Assembly (NCBI GenBank): GCA_016711505.1
Contig: JADJSV010000002.1
Location: 488,652-552,651 of the forward strand
Source: Bacteroidota bacterium
GTDB taxonomy: Bacteria; Bacteroidota; Bacteroidia; AKYH767-A; 2013-40CM-41-45
DNA length: 64,000 nt
Reading direction: 5' to 3'
This document shows positions 41,413 to 51,105 of this stretch, piece by piece. The notes beneath the pieces are model-generated. The model saw only the letters and a list, made by a program, of their open reading frames with translations, made no database searches and had not been told where the DNA came from. Both the position numbers and the translations under genes were made by a program. Every line of letters starts with the position of its first letter. Position 1 is the stretch's first letter.

Positions 41413-43305
41413 TCATCTTTCCACCGCAAGTTTCATTCTAACATGTTGTCTCTGAAACTCCACATCTACAAAATAGATTGATGCGCTGAGACGACTTGTG
41501 TTTATTGTAAATTGATTTCCGGTAGAGTTCCATTCACCTTCTAAGTATGTCAATCTTCCCGAGAGATCAAAAATCTGTATAGCTGAACCCTTAGGAATTC
41601 CATTTATAATTGCATGGTCGTTTGCAGGATTGGGATATAGAGTAGGTGATGATAATTCCAGATTATTTATATCGTTATATAAAAAAAAGTGGGAGGGTGA
41701 AGTAGATGTACAATTTCCTCGCAGAGAGTAACTGATAGATACAGTATAATAACCGCTTAGCGTTGCTGAATAATTTGGTGAAGTGGCACCTGCAATTGCA
41801 GTATCATTTCTGTACCATTGATATGTTGGGTTTATTGTTCCTATAGAGGAATAGTAATTGGCAGTCAGGTAACGAGGACAATTTAAGCAAGATGTTGTGT
41901 CCACTATAGATACAATAACGGATGGAGCAGCAAAAAATGAAGTCGAAGCCGTATGTCCCAGGGAATCTGTTACAGTAATGTGATAGGTGATCGTGTCTGT
42001 TAAAAAAATTTCCGGCTCTCTTGCTGTATCAGAGGATAAACCTATTGAGGGCGACCATTGAAAATGGTAAGGACCGCAACCTCCTAAAGCAATTGCAGTT
42101 GTATTAATTGTGTTTCCTATACAGCGTGTATAGTACATTTCATCCTGAGTCAGGTAGTTTAAATAAATACTTGAATCACTCGCATAATAGTATGTATTAT
42201 GATTATTTGTACCGCAACATCCGCCTACCAGTGAGGTTCCGTAAGAAAGTGGGCGATAAGTGGAATCATATGTTATATGATAAGAGTGTTCATATTGGAT
42301 AAAACAAGCTGTTGGTCCATAATATCCGGTATAAACTCCATTGGAATCATAAGAATTATTTTGTTCGATAAAACAACCATAATCATGTGTACTGTTGATT
42401 AATAATACTTGTCGTCCATGAATGTAATCGTAAGTGTAATATTGAATGACTTCTTCCCTGTCAAACATTTTATACGAACTTCTTACAAGATTAAAAGTGT
42501 CAAGTACAAGACAAGCACTATCTGTATAATACCAACTATGTCCTGAATCATAGACTAATTTGACAGAATACAAATGAACCAAATAGTTGTTGGCAGAATC
42601 GTAATTGAATTTTGCATCATCTACCCAAAGTGTATTTAAGCTGTCACGGATTTGTGTTGATAGGCTGTCCCGAATTCCGGATAGATCATATGAGATAACA
42701 TAACGGCATGAGTCAATCCAGGTGCTACCGTTCCCTATTTGAAAGATGATATCATCCAGCCGTGCACCGGTATAGTTGTATGAGGTGTTGAAAATATTTA
42801 TAAATGCTCCTGTTCCGGTTGTGTCTTTAACCAGCGTGTGATTTATCAATTTATTATTCGAATTGTAGATCCAGTTTTCCTCAGAAAAAAGCACCCATGT
42901 ATTTCCGGCTCCATTGTAATCTAGTCGGGAGGTAATGAAATTTGTTAAAGTGTCATAAGTAAAAATAATTTTTTCCTTATATGTGTAACCGGAGCCTGTT
43001 CCGCTGTATGAATAAAAACTACTAGTATCATTCTGAGAATTTCTTTCAATGTATGTCCTGTCAAAAGTATGCGTGCTCGAACTAGAAAAAACACTACCAC
43101 TAGAGGGTATAATTCCCCTTTCTGAACTTTTGTTCATACCGCTAACAATATTAAAAGTATCAGTAATAATAAAATATGTTTCGCCGGGTACGTATTGATA
43201 TCTTTTGGTAACAACCACAGAATCACCGGTACAATTTTGCCCAAATGAAAGTGCAACTAAGAAAGTGAATGAAAAGAGAAGGCTAAGTACTTTTTTTATT
43301 GACAT
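41413..43305 (-). CDS. T9SS-secreted protein, YD/Ig-like
   Basis: 630 residues. Signal peptide (MSIKKVLSLLFSFTFLVALSFGQN). The central part has repeated short Tyr/Asp-rich strands ('SYNYTGARLDDIIFQ', 'FNYDSANNYLVH') resembling loose RHS/YD-type or text-parsing repeats. A bacterial Ig-like stretch follows ('YHITVTDSLGHTAST', 'GYYTVSISYSLRGNC'), then a T9SS domain ('LYPNPANDHAIINGI', 'QIFDLSGRLTYLEGE'). Function unknown. Confidence 0.8.
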   Translation of the reverse strand: MSIKKVLSLLFSFTFLVALSFGQNCTGDSVVVTKRYQYVPGETYFIITDTFNIVSGMNKSSERGIIPSSGSVFSSSSTHTFDRTYIERNSQNDTSSFYSYSGTGSGYTYKEKIIFTYDTLTNFITSRLDYNGAGNTWVLFSEENWIYNSNNKLINHTLVKDTTGTGAFINIFNTSYNYTGARLDDIIFQIGNGSTWIDSCRYVISYDLSGIRDSLSTQIRDSLNTLWVDDAKFNYDSANNYLVHLYSVKLVYDSGHSWYYTDSACLVLDTFNLVRSSYKMFDREEVIQYYTYDYIHGRQVLLINSTHDYGCFIEQNNSYDSNGVYTGYYGPTACFIQYEHSYHITYDSTYRPLSYGTSLVGGCCGTNNHNTYYYASDSSIYLNYLTQDEMYYTRCIGNTINTTAIALGGCGPYHFQWSPSIGLSSDTAREPEIFLTDTITYHITVTDSLGHTASTSFFAAPSVIVSIVDTTSCLNCPRYLTANYYSSIGTINPTYQWYRNDTAIAGATSPNYSATLSGYYTVSISYSLRGNCTSTSPSHFFLYNDINNLELSSPTLYPNPANDHAIINGIPKGSAIQIFDLSGRLTYLEGEWNSTGNQFTINTSRLSASIYFVDVEFQRQHVRMKLAVER

Positions 43306-43489
43306 TGGGCTGCAAGTGTTTTAAAAAATTTAATTAATAATTTCTGTTAAAGTTCGGTTTTGCAAAAAAAATTAAGCTGAAACATGGTATAATTTGACTC
43401 TTCCAAACTTCTGTTTTGATTTCTAGCGATAAGTACTAAATGATTAATACTGAAAGATAGATTTTATATAAGGATATTCCAAATAATGC

Positions 43490-43522
43490 CGCTCGGCGGA
43501 ATTTTTAGTGGAAATTAGCCGA
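43490..43522 (+). repeat. Degenerate REPIN half-repeat
   Basis: 'CGGCGGAATTTTTAGTGGAA' resembles the left arm only. The surrounding spacer (43306-43647) is otherwise featureless. Confidence 0.5.
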
Positions 43523-43647
43523 ATCCCTTCTCTACAGAAACTTCCATTATTTGAATTAAGGATTTAGTGTCCACGATTCTGAGCGAATTGATTTTCTTAG
43601 CTTAATTTGTATCTTAGCCTCCACTTCAAATATAAATCAACATTCTT

Positions 43648-46600
43648 ATGAAGAAACACTTCCTGTACTTCACTCTCCTTACAATTCTATTTTCAACCGC
43701 TGGGATTGCTCAGAATAAAAAATCGACTGATTCGAAAAAGAATGAAACCGAGGCTGATAAAAAAGATCCATGGAAAAAAGAAACTTTTAATGGACTAAAT
43801 TTCCGCTGCATCGGAACTGCGAAAACCTCAGGGCGCGTAGTTGATTTTGCCGTTAACCCAAATAATTCGAATGAGTATTTTGTTGCGGCTGCATCAGGTG
43901 GTGTATGGAAAACTTCAAATCATGGAATCACATATACGCCCGTTTTTGATAATGAAGGATCTTACTCTATTGGCTGCGTTACCATAGACCCTAACAACAC
44001 CAATGTAGTCTGGGTAGGCTCCGGGAAAACAATAACCAGCGAAGCGTTGCCTATGGTGATGGAGTTTACAAATCAGAGGATGGTGGTATGTCATGGAAAA
44101 ATGTAGGATTAAAAAATTCCGAACATATAGGGATGTTTGCAATAGACCCAAAAAATTCTGACATCGTTTATGTTGCTGCATACGGTCCGTTGTGGAGCGC
44201 TGGTGGCGATCGCGGTATTTACAAAACTACTGACGGAGGAAAAACCTGGAAGAATGTTTTATCTGTCAGCGAAAATACAGGCTTTAATGAAATCCACATG
44301 GACCCACGCAACAGCAATGTATTATATGCAACATCACATCAGCGCAGACGACAAGTTTACACTTATATCAGTGGCGGTCCTGAATCAAATCTTTATAAAA
44401 GCGTAGATGGCGGAGTTACGTGGGATACACTTAAGAAAGGACTGCCGGAAGTTGATAAAGGAAGAATCGGACTTGCCATCTCACCTGCAAATCCGGATTA
44501 CATCTATGCCATCATTGAAGCATCTGACAAAAAAGGCGGAGTTTTCCGTTCTACTAATCGTGGAGCAAGTTGGGACAAAATGAGTGATAATGTAACAGCA
44601 GGAAATTACTACCAGGAAATTTTCTGTGATCCAAAGGATGTTGACAAAATATTTTATGTAGACTTATGGGTAATGGTATCAAAAGATGGCGGAAAAACAT
44701 TTTCTAAAATTGGTGAAAAGTATAAGCACGTTGACAATCATGCTTTGTGGATAGATGACAAGGACACAAAACATCTTCTCGTTGGATGTGACGGCGGAGT
44801 GTATGAAACATATGATTTTGGAGTGAACTGGGAATTCAAAGCCAACCTACCGATCACACAGTTCTATAAAGTAGCAGTCGACAATTCGCTTCCATTTTAT
44901 TGGGTATATGGAGGCACACAGGATAATAACAGTCTTGGAGTCCCTTCTCGTACTACTAGTGCAAACGGCATCACGAATGCTGATTGGATATTCACTCTTG
45001 GAGGTGATGGCTATGAAACACAGATCGATCCCGAAAACCCTGACATTGTTTATCCGCAATATCAATACGGAGGTTTATCTCGCTTCGATAAGAAGAGTGG
45101 GGAAATTATTGACATTCGTCCGGTCGAAGGTGAAAACGAACCTGCTCTTCGATGGAATTGGGATTCTCCTTTGCTGATCTCAACACACAAACATACGCGT
45201 CTTTATTGCGGTGCTAACAAATTATTCCGTACAGATGATATGGGTAACTCCTGGACTGCTATCAGTGGTGATTTATCGCGGCAGATTGACAGAAATAAAT
45301 TACCTGTGATGGGAAGAGTATGGAGTATGGATGCCGTTGCAAAAAATTCATCAACTGATATTTATGGTCAACTTGTTTCCATTGCTGAAAGTTATTTTGA
45401 TGAGAATCATCTTGTCGTTGGTACAGATGACGGACTCATTCAAGTCACGAAAGATGGAGGCAAATCATGGTCGAAGGTTGATAACATAGCCGGAGTTCCT
45501 GAACGTACTTATGTAAATCAAATCATCCCATCGCATCATGATAAAAATGTTTTCTATGCAACATTCAATCATCATCGTTACGGAAATTTTAACCCGTATG
45601 TATATAAAAGTACAGATGGAGGGATGACATGGTCACCAATTCAGGGAAATCTTCCTGAGCGCGGCAGTGTCTATACAGTAGCAGAAGACCATGTAAATAA
45701 AAACTTGCTTTTTGCCGGCACTGAGTTCGGAGTATTCTTCACCATCGATGGTGGAGTTAAATGGACACAACTAAAAGGTGGTTTACCGACCATTGCTGTT
45801 CGTGATATTGCAATTCAAACACGCGAAAGTGATCTAGTGCTGGCAACATTTGGTCGTGGATATTATATTCTTGATGATTACTCACCTCTCAGAACGATTA
45901 CTAAAGACGATCTTGCTAAAGAAGCATTTATTTCTCCTGTCAAGGATTCGTGGATGTTTATCGAAAGTATTACTGAGACTGGTGGACCGCTAAAAGGATT
46001 TCAAGGAGAAAGTTACTATTCAGCACCGAATCCAAAAGTGGGAGCTGTATTTACATATTATCTGAAAGAAAATCTCAAGACCATGAAGGAAAAGCGTCAG
46101 GAGATGGAGAAAGAAAAAATAAAAAATAAAGAACCCATCAATTATCCTTCGGCCGACAGCATTCGTTTGGAAGACCAGTATCCCGAGCCATATCTACTTT
46201 TCACAATAACAGATGATGCCGGTAGTGTGGTAAGAAAAATCAAATCTGCAGCAAAGAAAGGACTAAGCAGAATAGTTTGGGATATGCGTTATGCATCGCC
46301 AGGTCCGATTAATTTTAACACGCTAGACCTCACCAATCCTTACGACCAAAGCGAAACAGGACATCTTGCTATGGCCGGTACATATAAAGTATCGCTGAGT
46401 AAATTTGAAGATGGTAAAATTACCGAGCTTGTTCCGGCACAACCATTCGTAAGTACATAAAGTAGAAAGACGTCTTATGGCAGCTAACATAAAAATGAAT
46501 GGTGATGCAAGTCTTTCTAAGCGGGAATTCGAAATTCCACCATCCATTAACGGCCGCATAGGAACCATCGAATACACTCTTTGGACTTCAACATCTGCAC

Positions 46601-46764
46601 CAACGCAAACAGCTATTAATAGCTTCGACATTGCTGCAAAGCAATTTGACATATTACTTCCGGAATTAAAATCCATTGACGAAGAAATTAAAATCGTAGA
46701 AGCAACACTTGAAAAGAATGGAGCCCCATATACTCCGGGGAGATTTCCTGAGTGGAGGAAATAA
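43648..46764 (+). CDS. VPS10/sortilin-like BNR protein (two breaks)
   Basis: Signal peptide (MKKHFLYFTLLTILFSTAGIAQ), then a sortilin-N/BNR propeller with 'SGGVWKTSNHGITYTPVF', 'IYKTTDGGKTWKNVLSV', 'VYKSTDGGMTWSPIQGN'. A missing base at 44023-44029 (GGGAAAA run) breaks the frame; restored, it reads 'YGDGVYKSEDGGMSWKN'. The main frame stops at 46460. The C-terminal segment ('MNGDASLSKREFEIPPSING', 'TPGRFPEWRK') continues in another frame to 46764. From the family, ~80 residues usually lie between 'QPF' and 'MNGD'; here only ~10 do, so part of the coiled-coil region looks deleted or collapsed. Exported; function unknown. Confidence 0.8.
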
Positions 46765-46792
46765 AAGTTTTAAGGGTTACTCCCAATAAAGA

Positions 46793-46897
46793 GTGTACCT
46801 CTTACCCCGGCAGGAATGTCGCTCGAGCAGTTACTTGCCTGAAAACTTGTCGTAAATTTCCGCTCAACATTCCGCCTACCTTCGTGCAGTTTGCCAA
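46793..46897 (-). repeat. REPIN-like repeat, reverse copy L
   Basis: 'CCCCGGCAGGAATGTCGCTC' and 'CCGCTCAACATTCCGCC' with spacer, followed by the outer-flank block. Sits just after the VPS10-like gene. Confidence 0.85.
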
Positions 46898-47011
46898 TTT
46901 TAGTAGTTGAATTTTACAGGGAGAAATTCAAATTCCCGTTGGGCATTTTGTTGAACATTTCGCCAATCGGGAATATTTTGATAATATCGCTAACTTCCTT
47001 ATAAATCATTT

Positions 47012-47237
47012 ATGGGCATAAAAAAAGCCTAAATATTTAAGTAATTATAAAACTTTCCTGACCAAGTATGTAGAACACACTACAGATGGTTCAGGAGTCA
47101 GTGATGCTGCAACCGAAGTGACCATTGCATTTGATCAGATCAGGATACATAATGATAAGAATCCTGATCTGAATATGATCAAAGAAAAATTGCAGAATGA
47201 AAAAAAATATAAAATTGGAATAAATGAAATTAATTAA
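47012..47237 (+). CDS. Small hypothetical protein, frameshifted at an A-run
   Basis: ATG 47012 opens 'MGIK' and stops after a run of seven A. Removing one A (47020-47026) gives a 74-residue frame with 'YKTFLTKYVEHTTDG', 'GVSDAATEVTIAFDQIRIH' and 'PDLNMIKEKLQNEKKY'. Its stop lies inside the start of the next gene (overlap ~14 bp). The composition is coding-like. No family recognised. Confidence 0.45.
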
Positions 47238-47955
47238 TAATGTAATTGTAAAATATGTTTTGACTTTGTCAATAACCTTTTTTGGAAACGCTATAAATTC
47301 TAATGCCCAGATCGAGTTAATAAATGATAGTAATTTCGTTATTGGTATTAAATTTAATAATGGATTAACTGAAAAAATAGAACAGGTGGATGGCCTATTT
47401 TCTAAAGCAGGGATTTCTGGTGATGGGAAAATAGGGTTTGTAAAAAGAGTAAGTAGTTTAATGGACTCATTAGCATTATATGAGATTTATGATTCGATTG
47501 GAAATGAAGTTAGAAGATTTACGGGGCCGAATTTAAGTAGAATTTGTATTGCAAAGGATCTCAGGTATGCAATTTATGGTTCTGGTTTTACAACAGAGAT
47601 AGCAACAAGAGAGAACTTGCTTCTATATGATAATAGTGGTAACTTAAAATATAGTTCAACCAAGCCTTTATCCCCAAATATTAATTGTAAATTTATTAAC
47701 AACGGAGATTATTTTTATGCTTTTGCAGATTCAATAGAAAATAGGACCAACGTCAGGAAAACCATATTAATTATTTTCGATAAAGAAATAAATTTAATAG
47801 GAAAAGTTGAAATTGTTTCAGATAAATTGCATGAATATATCCATTTAGATTTTGTTGATGAACAAGCTATGACAATTTCATTTAAAATTAGGAAGTACAT
47901 GTCATCCGAAGTAAGATTGATTAAATATAATTATTATGGAGTATTAATAAACTGA
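47224..47955 (+). CDS. Hypothetical exported protein
   Basis: 243 residues. Signal-like N-terminus (VLTLSITFFGNAINSNAQ). The mature part is beta-rich with Gly/Asn turns ('GISGDGKIGFVKRV', 'DLRYAIYGSGF', 'LLLYDNSGNLKYSS'), similar to a short propeller-like fragment, without T9SS tail. No recognised family. Confidence 0.6.
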   Translation: MKLINNVIVKYVLTLSITFFGNAINSNAQIELINDSNFVIGIKFNNGLTEKIEQVDGLFSKAGISGDGKIGFVKRVSSLMDSLALYEIYDSIGNEVRRFTGPNLSRICIAKDLRYAIYGSGFTTEIATRENLLLYDNSGNLKYSSTKPLSPNINCKFINNGDYFYAFADSIENRTNVRKTILIIFDKEINLIGKVEIVSDKLHEYIHLDFVDEQAMTISFKIRKYMSSEVRLIKYNYYGVLIN

Positions 47956-48105
47956 ATTGTATGAAATCAGCATTTGTTTTTTTTGAATTATTATAACTTG
48001 TTTTAATTGTATTGGACAAATACTTGATTGGCCAATTTAGAACGGAAACTATCTGGTAGGTCAGTCGTTTGGTAGTTATCAAATAATTTATGAACCTCCT
48101 CCAAA

Positions 48106-48410
48106 CCAGATCAGAGAAATGTTCAATCGAATGCAAAGTCGAAATTAGATTTACTTTTTCGATAAACACAATCGTAAAAATTTGCAAACCGCACGACGAT
48201 AGGCGGAATGTTGAGCGGAAATTAGCGACAAACTTTCAGGCTAGTAACCGCTCGAGCGACATTCCTGCCGGGAGGTAAGGTACACAGTTAATTAATAGAA
48301 CAACTAATAAAGCTGCATCTAAAACAAATTGTACTAATCAATTATTGAAACTTTAATTGGTCACGATCAAAAGAATTACAACCGAACATTCCATCAATCT
48401 GGTTTTTTTT
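48106..48410 (+). repeat. Long duplicated block with REPIN copy H
   Basis: About 300 bp: 'CCAGATCAGAGAAATGTTC' at 48103, a full forward REPIN (48189-48285), then 'ACAACTAATAAAGC', a RAYT-end remnant and 'AACCGAACATTCCATCAA'. The same order and high identity occurs at 50777-51065, so this is a duplicated unit that flanks the Zn-ribbon/NTPase/HEPN cluster on both sides. Confidence 0.8.
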
Positions 48411-48437
48411 GGAAGTTATTGCGTGGTGGAACAACTC

Positions 48438-48565
48438 CTCTGAATTGGGACCTGTTCCGGCTCCTTGCGAATATGGATTGTTGATCGGGTCAATTTATAA
48501 CAATGTTAGCGAGGGCCTATCATTTGAGGCAACTACAGTAAAGAGGCTATATGAGAGGGTGGCTT
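48438..48565 (+). pseudogene. Possible C-terminal gene remnant
   Basis: An open stretch without start encodes 'ELGPVPAPCEYGLL' and 'SFEATTVKRLYERVA' before a stop. Coding-like, but upstream is repeat DNA. The parent family is not recognised; could be chance. Confidence 0.25.
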
Positions 48566-49355
48566 AATTAGCTATTACAGCATTTCTAAACATTATATAT
48601 CCAATTAGCAAAAGAATTAAATGAATAACTATATTAAATATTGCTTTGTTCTTTCCCTTAATTAGAAATGCGATGATTGACATTGAAACCATACTTGCAA
48701 TTATATGGTACAGAAAGCTGACTACATAAACAATTACTAGCTCTAAACCAACCTCGATAAAATCAAAGAACTGGAAAGGTTGTCCATTAGTTTTATTTTT
48801 CACGTTTAAAACAACCAAATTAAATAACGGAATAAAGAATAAAAATAAAGTAACCGTTGGTACATGGAATAAATACATCTCCCATTGTTGTTTAGGAGTT
48901 AAAGGTGTTGTTGTACCTGAATAGACTGTTGAAGAATTATCTGTAGAATCGATATAACCGGTATCAGAAGGAATTTCGTCAGACACCGGAATTGAATCTT
49001 CAATGTTATTTTTTCTTTCTAATTCTGCATTTTTTTTTGAGGTTCTATCCTCATTCTCTTCTCTATCCTCATCATCCTCTTCTTTATCATCATCTTCTTC
49101 TTCATTATAATGTTCCCACCCCGTTCCTCCACAAGTTTGGCACTGCTTAGTGCCAGAACATTCATCACACGGATAATCCGAATCGGCAGGGTCACCCAAA
49201 GCTCCTAAAGAAACAGCTTTTCCTACAGCCTCAATATAAGAAGGATTATATCCTCTGCCATCACAACATGAGCAAGCACCATCTCCGTATACACCATTCC
49301 ATCCGGTTCTAATTCCATTACAATCCGAACAACTTTTTTTTGAATCCTTTGCCAT
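48564..49355 (-). CDS. Zn-ribbon (DnaJ-type CxxCxG) membrane protein
   Basis: 263 residues. The N-terminal 80 residues have CxxCxG-type motifs like the DnaJ cysteine-rich domain: Cys9/Cys12, Cys28-Cys31, Cys63/Cys66 and Cys72/Cys75 ('CSDCNG', 'CSCCDGRG', 'CDECSG', 'CQTCGGTG'). A very acidic linker follows (~82-105), then about three hydrophobic helices (~165-263). No J-domain is present. Divergent from the NTPase gene across ~50 bp. Role unknown; possibly a membrane sensor or effector working with the two plus-strand genes. Confidence 0.75.
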   Translation of the reverse strand: MAKDSKKSCSDCNGIRTGWNGVYGDGACSCCDGRGYNPSYIEAVGKAVSLGALGDPADSDYPCDECSGTKQCQTCGGTGWEHYNEEEDDDKEEDDEDREENEDRTSKKNAELERKNNIEDSIPVSDEIPSDTGYIDSTDNSSTVYSGTTTPLTPKQQWEMYLFHVPTVTLFLFFIPLFNLVVLNVKNKTNGQPFQFFDFIEVGLELVIVYVVSFLYHIIASMVSMSIIAFLIKGKNKAIFNIVIHLILLLIGYIMFRNAVIAN

Positions 49356-49406
49356 GTAAATATCCTTATATTACGAATCTAAATTTTAAAATTAAAGTTT
49401 AAACTT

Positions 49407-49847
49407 ATGAAAAAAATTGTAATTGCCAACTGGGGTGCTTCAAAACAAGGTAAAACCAGTACAATCAAATTGCTGATTGAAATCATAAAGCAAAGAAATA
49501 GTGGAGCAAAATTGGACAGGCCTATCACAGGTGTATATGATATTCGAGTTATCATTACATTAACTAGCGGTATTAAAATTGGAATTGAAACAGCAGGTGA
49601 CCCTGGCAGTCCGCTTGAAGAAAGCCTAGATGAATTTGTAAAAAATAATTGTGATGTTATTATCTGCTGTACCAGAACAAAAGGTAAAACAGAAAGACTG
49701 GTTGATAATTTGGCTATCAAACATAAATATGAAATTGTATGGGTTACGAATTATCGGTCAAATGAGTTAAGAATTGATAAATTGAATCAATTGTCTGCTG
49801 AAAAATTTTATGAATTGTTAGATAGAAGAATGAATAATTTAATATAA
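49407..49847 (+). CDS. Small P-loop NTPase
   Basis: 146 residues. Walker A 'GASKQGKTST' (G10-K16-T17). A switch/Walker-B-like 'IGIETAGDPGS' around Asp65 and a hydrophobic 'DVIICCTRTKGKT' strand follow. The layout resembles a reduced MobB/MinD- or GTPase-like domain without recognisable specificity motif NKxD. It ends 5 bp before the HEPN-like gene, so they form a two-gene operon. Likely a nucleotide-dependent switch. Confidence 0.75.
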   Translation: MKKIVIANWGASKQGKTSTIKLLIEIIKQRNSGAKLDRPITGVYDIRVIITLTSGIKIGIETAGDPGSPLEESLDEFVKNNCDVIICCTRTKGKTERLVDNLAIKHKYEIVWVTNYRSNELRIDKLNQLSAEKFYELLDRRMNNLI

Positions 49848-49852
49848 GTATT

Positions 49853-50539
49853 ATGGCAAGACCTTTATTTAAAAGCAAAGAAATTAGAGAGTTGTTTGGA
49901 GTTTTGTTTAATCAGATTCTTACTGAATCAGGTAGGGGTTGTCTATTAATTGCAACTTCTCACATAGAGGAATATTTAGATAAAATAATTTTAGCTGTTT
50001 TCCCTGATGATTTTTCAAATAATAAAAGAAAAAAGCTATTGGATTTCCCAGGTGTTCTCAGTTCTTTTTCATCTAAGTTAGAGATTCTTTACGCGTTTCG
50101 ATACATTAATAAGAGTTTGTATGATTCTTTAAATGAATTACGGAAGATTAGAAATGAAGCAGCTCATTCGAATAAAAAAGAATTTGAGCTTGTTAAATTA
50201 AATCAGCAAATGGAAAAAGTCTATATGATTGGAGAAGGCTTTTTGTATGTAGTGAAAAATAGTAGTATGAAAATGATGGTGAGCACTAAAGTTGATTCGT
50301 TGAAAAAAGCATTTAAAGAAAACGATTTTCCGGAAGAGGAAATTCAAAGGAGTGTTAGTGAAATGTTCGCAAATCCAAAAGTTGAAGAGAGCTTAAAGGA
50401 GCAATTACCTCACTGGGAATTAATAGTAGGAATATGTTGTATTTGTGAAGTCCTTCTTTTTCATCGTGACAGAGCAATTAAACTTCATAAAAAGAAAAAA
50501 GTTAAAAAAAGAGTAGAAACAATAAAAACCGGAGTATAA
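49853..50539 (+). CDS. HEPN-like (DUF4145/MltR-like) protein
   Basis: 228 residues. An all-helical domain contains 'GRGCLLIATSHIEEYLDKII' and then 'LNELRKIRNEAAHSNK', which carries an Rx4H motif (Arg100, His105), typical of HEPN ribonuclease domains. The C-terminal part holds a hydrophobic segment (~190-205, LIVGICCICEVLLF) and a basic tail (KKKKVKKRVET). HEPN proteins are often toxins or defence RNases; MltR-like proteins share the helical fold but may not be nucleases. Operon partner of the P-loop NTPase. Confidence 0.65.
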   Translation: MARPLFKSKEIRELFGVLFNQILTESGRGCLLIATSHIEEYLDKIILAVFPDDFSNNKRKKLLDFPGVLSSFSSKLEILYAFRYINKSLYDSLNELRKIRNEAAHSNKKEFELVKLNQQMEKVYMIGEGFLYVVKNSSMKMMVSTKVDSLKKAFKENDFPEEEIQRSVSEMFANPKVEESLKEQLPHWELIVGICCICEVLLFHRDRAIKLHKKKKVKKRVETIKTGV

Positions 50540-50552
50540 TTCCGGTCTTTCA
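50528..50552 (+). terminator. Terminator overlapping the HEPN-like stop
   Basis: 'ACCGGA...TCCGGT' stem followed by CTTTC; the stop codon lies in the loop. Short stem, moderate support. Confidence 0.65.
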
Positions 50553-50658
50553 TTCTCGCAGTTTATATTCACTCTCTCCGCTTGCCGGAATGTTCCATCA
50601 AATTACAGTCCCCAATAAAATGGCCCGCTATGAATACAATAATTGAAATTTGTAAATG

Positions 50659-50757
50659 GTACGAAGATAGGCAGAATGTTGAGCGGAAATTAGGGATACG
50701 CTTTCAGACTAGTAACCGCTCTAGTTACATTCCTGACGGGCGGGAGGTACACTCTTA
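50659..50757 (+). repeat. REPIN-like repeat, degenerate copy I
   Basis: 'AGGCAGAATGTTGAGCGG' and 'CTAGTTACATTCCTGACGGG' with ~40-bp spacer. Several substitutions relative to the others. Forward orientation. Confidence 0.75.
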
Positions 50758-50776
50758 GTTGGGAGTATAAATTTTT

Positions 50777-51065
50777 CGCCAGATCAGAGAAATGTTCAAT
50801 CGAATGCAAAGTCGAAATTAAATTTACTTTTTCGATAATCTCAATCGAAAAAATTTGCAAACCGCACGACGATAGGCGGAATGTTGAGCGGAAATTAGCG
50901 ACACACTTTCAGGCTAGTAACCGCTCGAGCGACATTCCTGCCGGGGATAAGGAACACAGTTGATTAATAGAACAACTAATAAAGCTTCATCTAAAACAAA
51001 TTATTTTAGAGGGTCATGGCCAAAAGAATTACAACCGAACATTCCATCAATCTGGGTTTTTATTT
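50777..51065 (+). repeat. Duplicated block with REPIN copy J
   Basis: The twin of 48106-48410: same lead sequence ('GAAATGTTCAATCGAATGC'), full forward REPIN (50862-50960) and 'GAATTACAACCGAACATTCC'. Near identity suggests a recent duplication or recombination between the two copies. Confidence 0.8.
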
Positions 51066-51105
51066 ATGGAGTTATTTGTATATGTTTGATTAAATAAATA
51101 AAACA

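Noticed and set aside
50862..50960. Repeats considered as CRISPR repeats or tRNA-like structures
   Set aside because: Copies are dispersed, in both orientations and palindromic, without regular spacing or tRNA arms; they fit REPINs.
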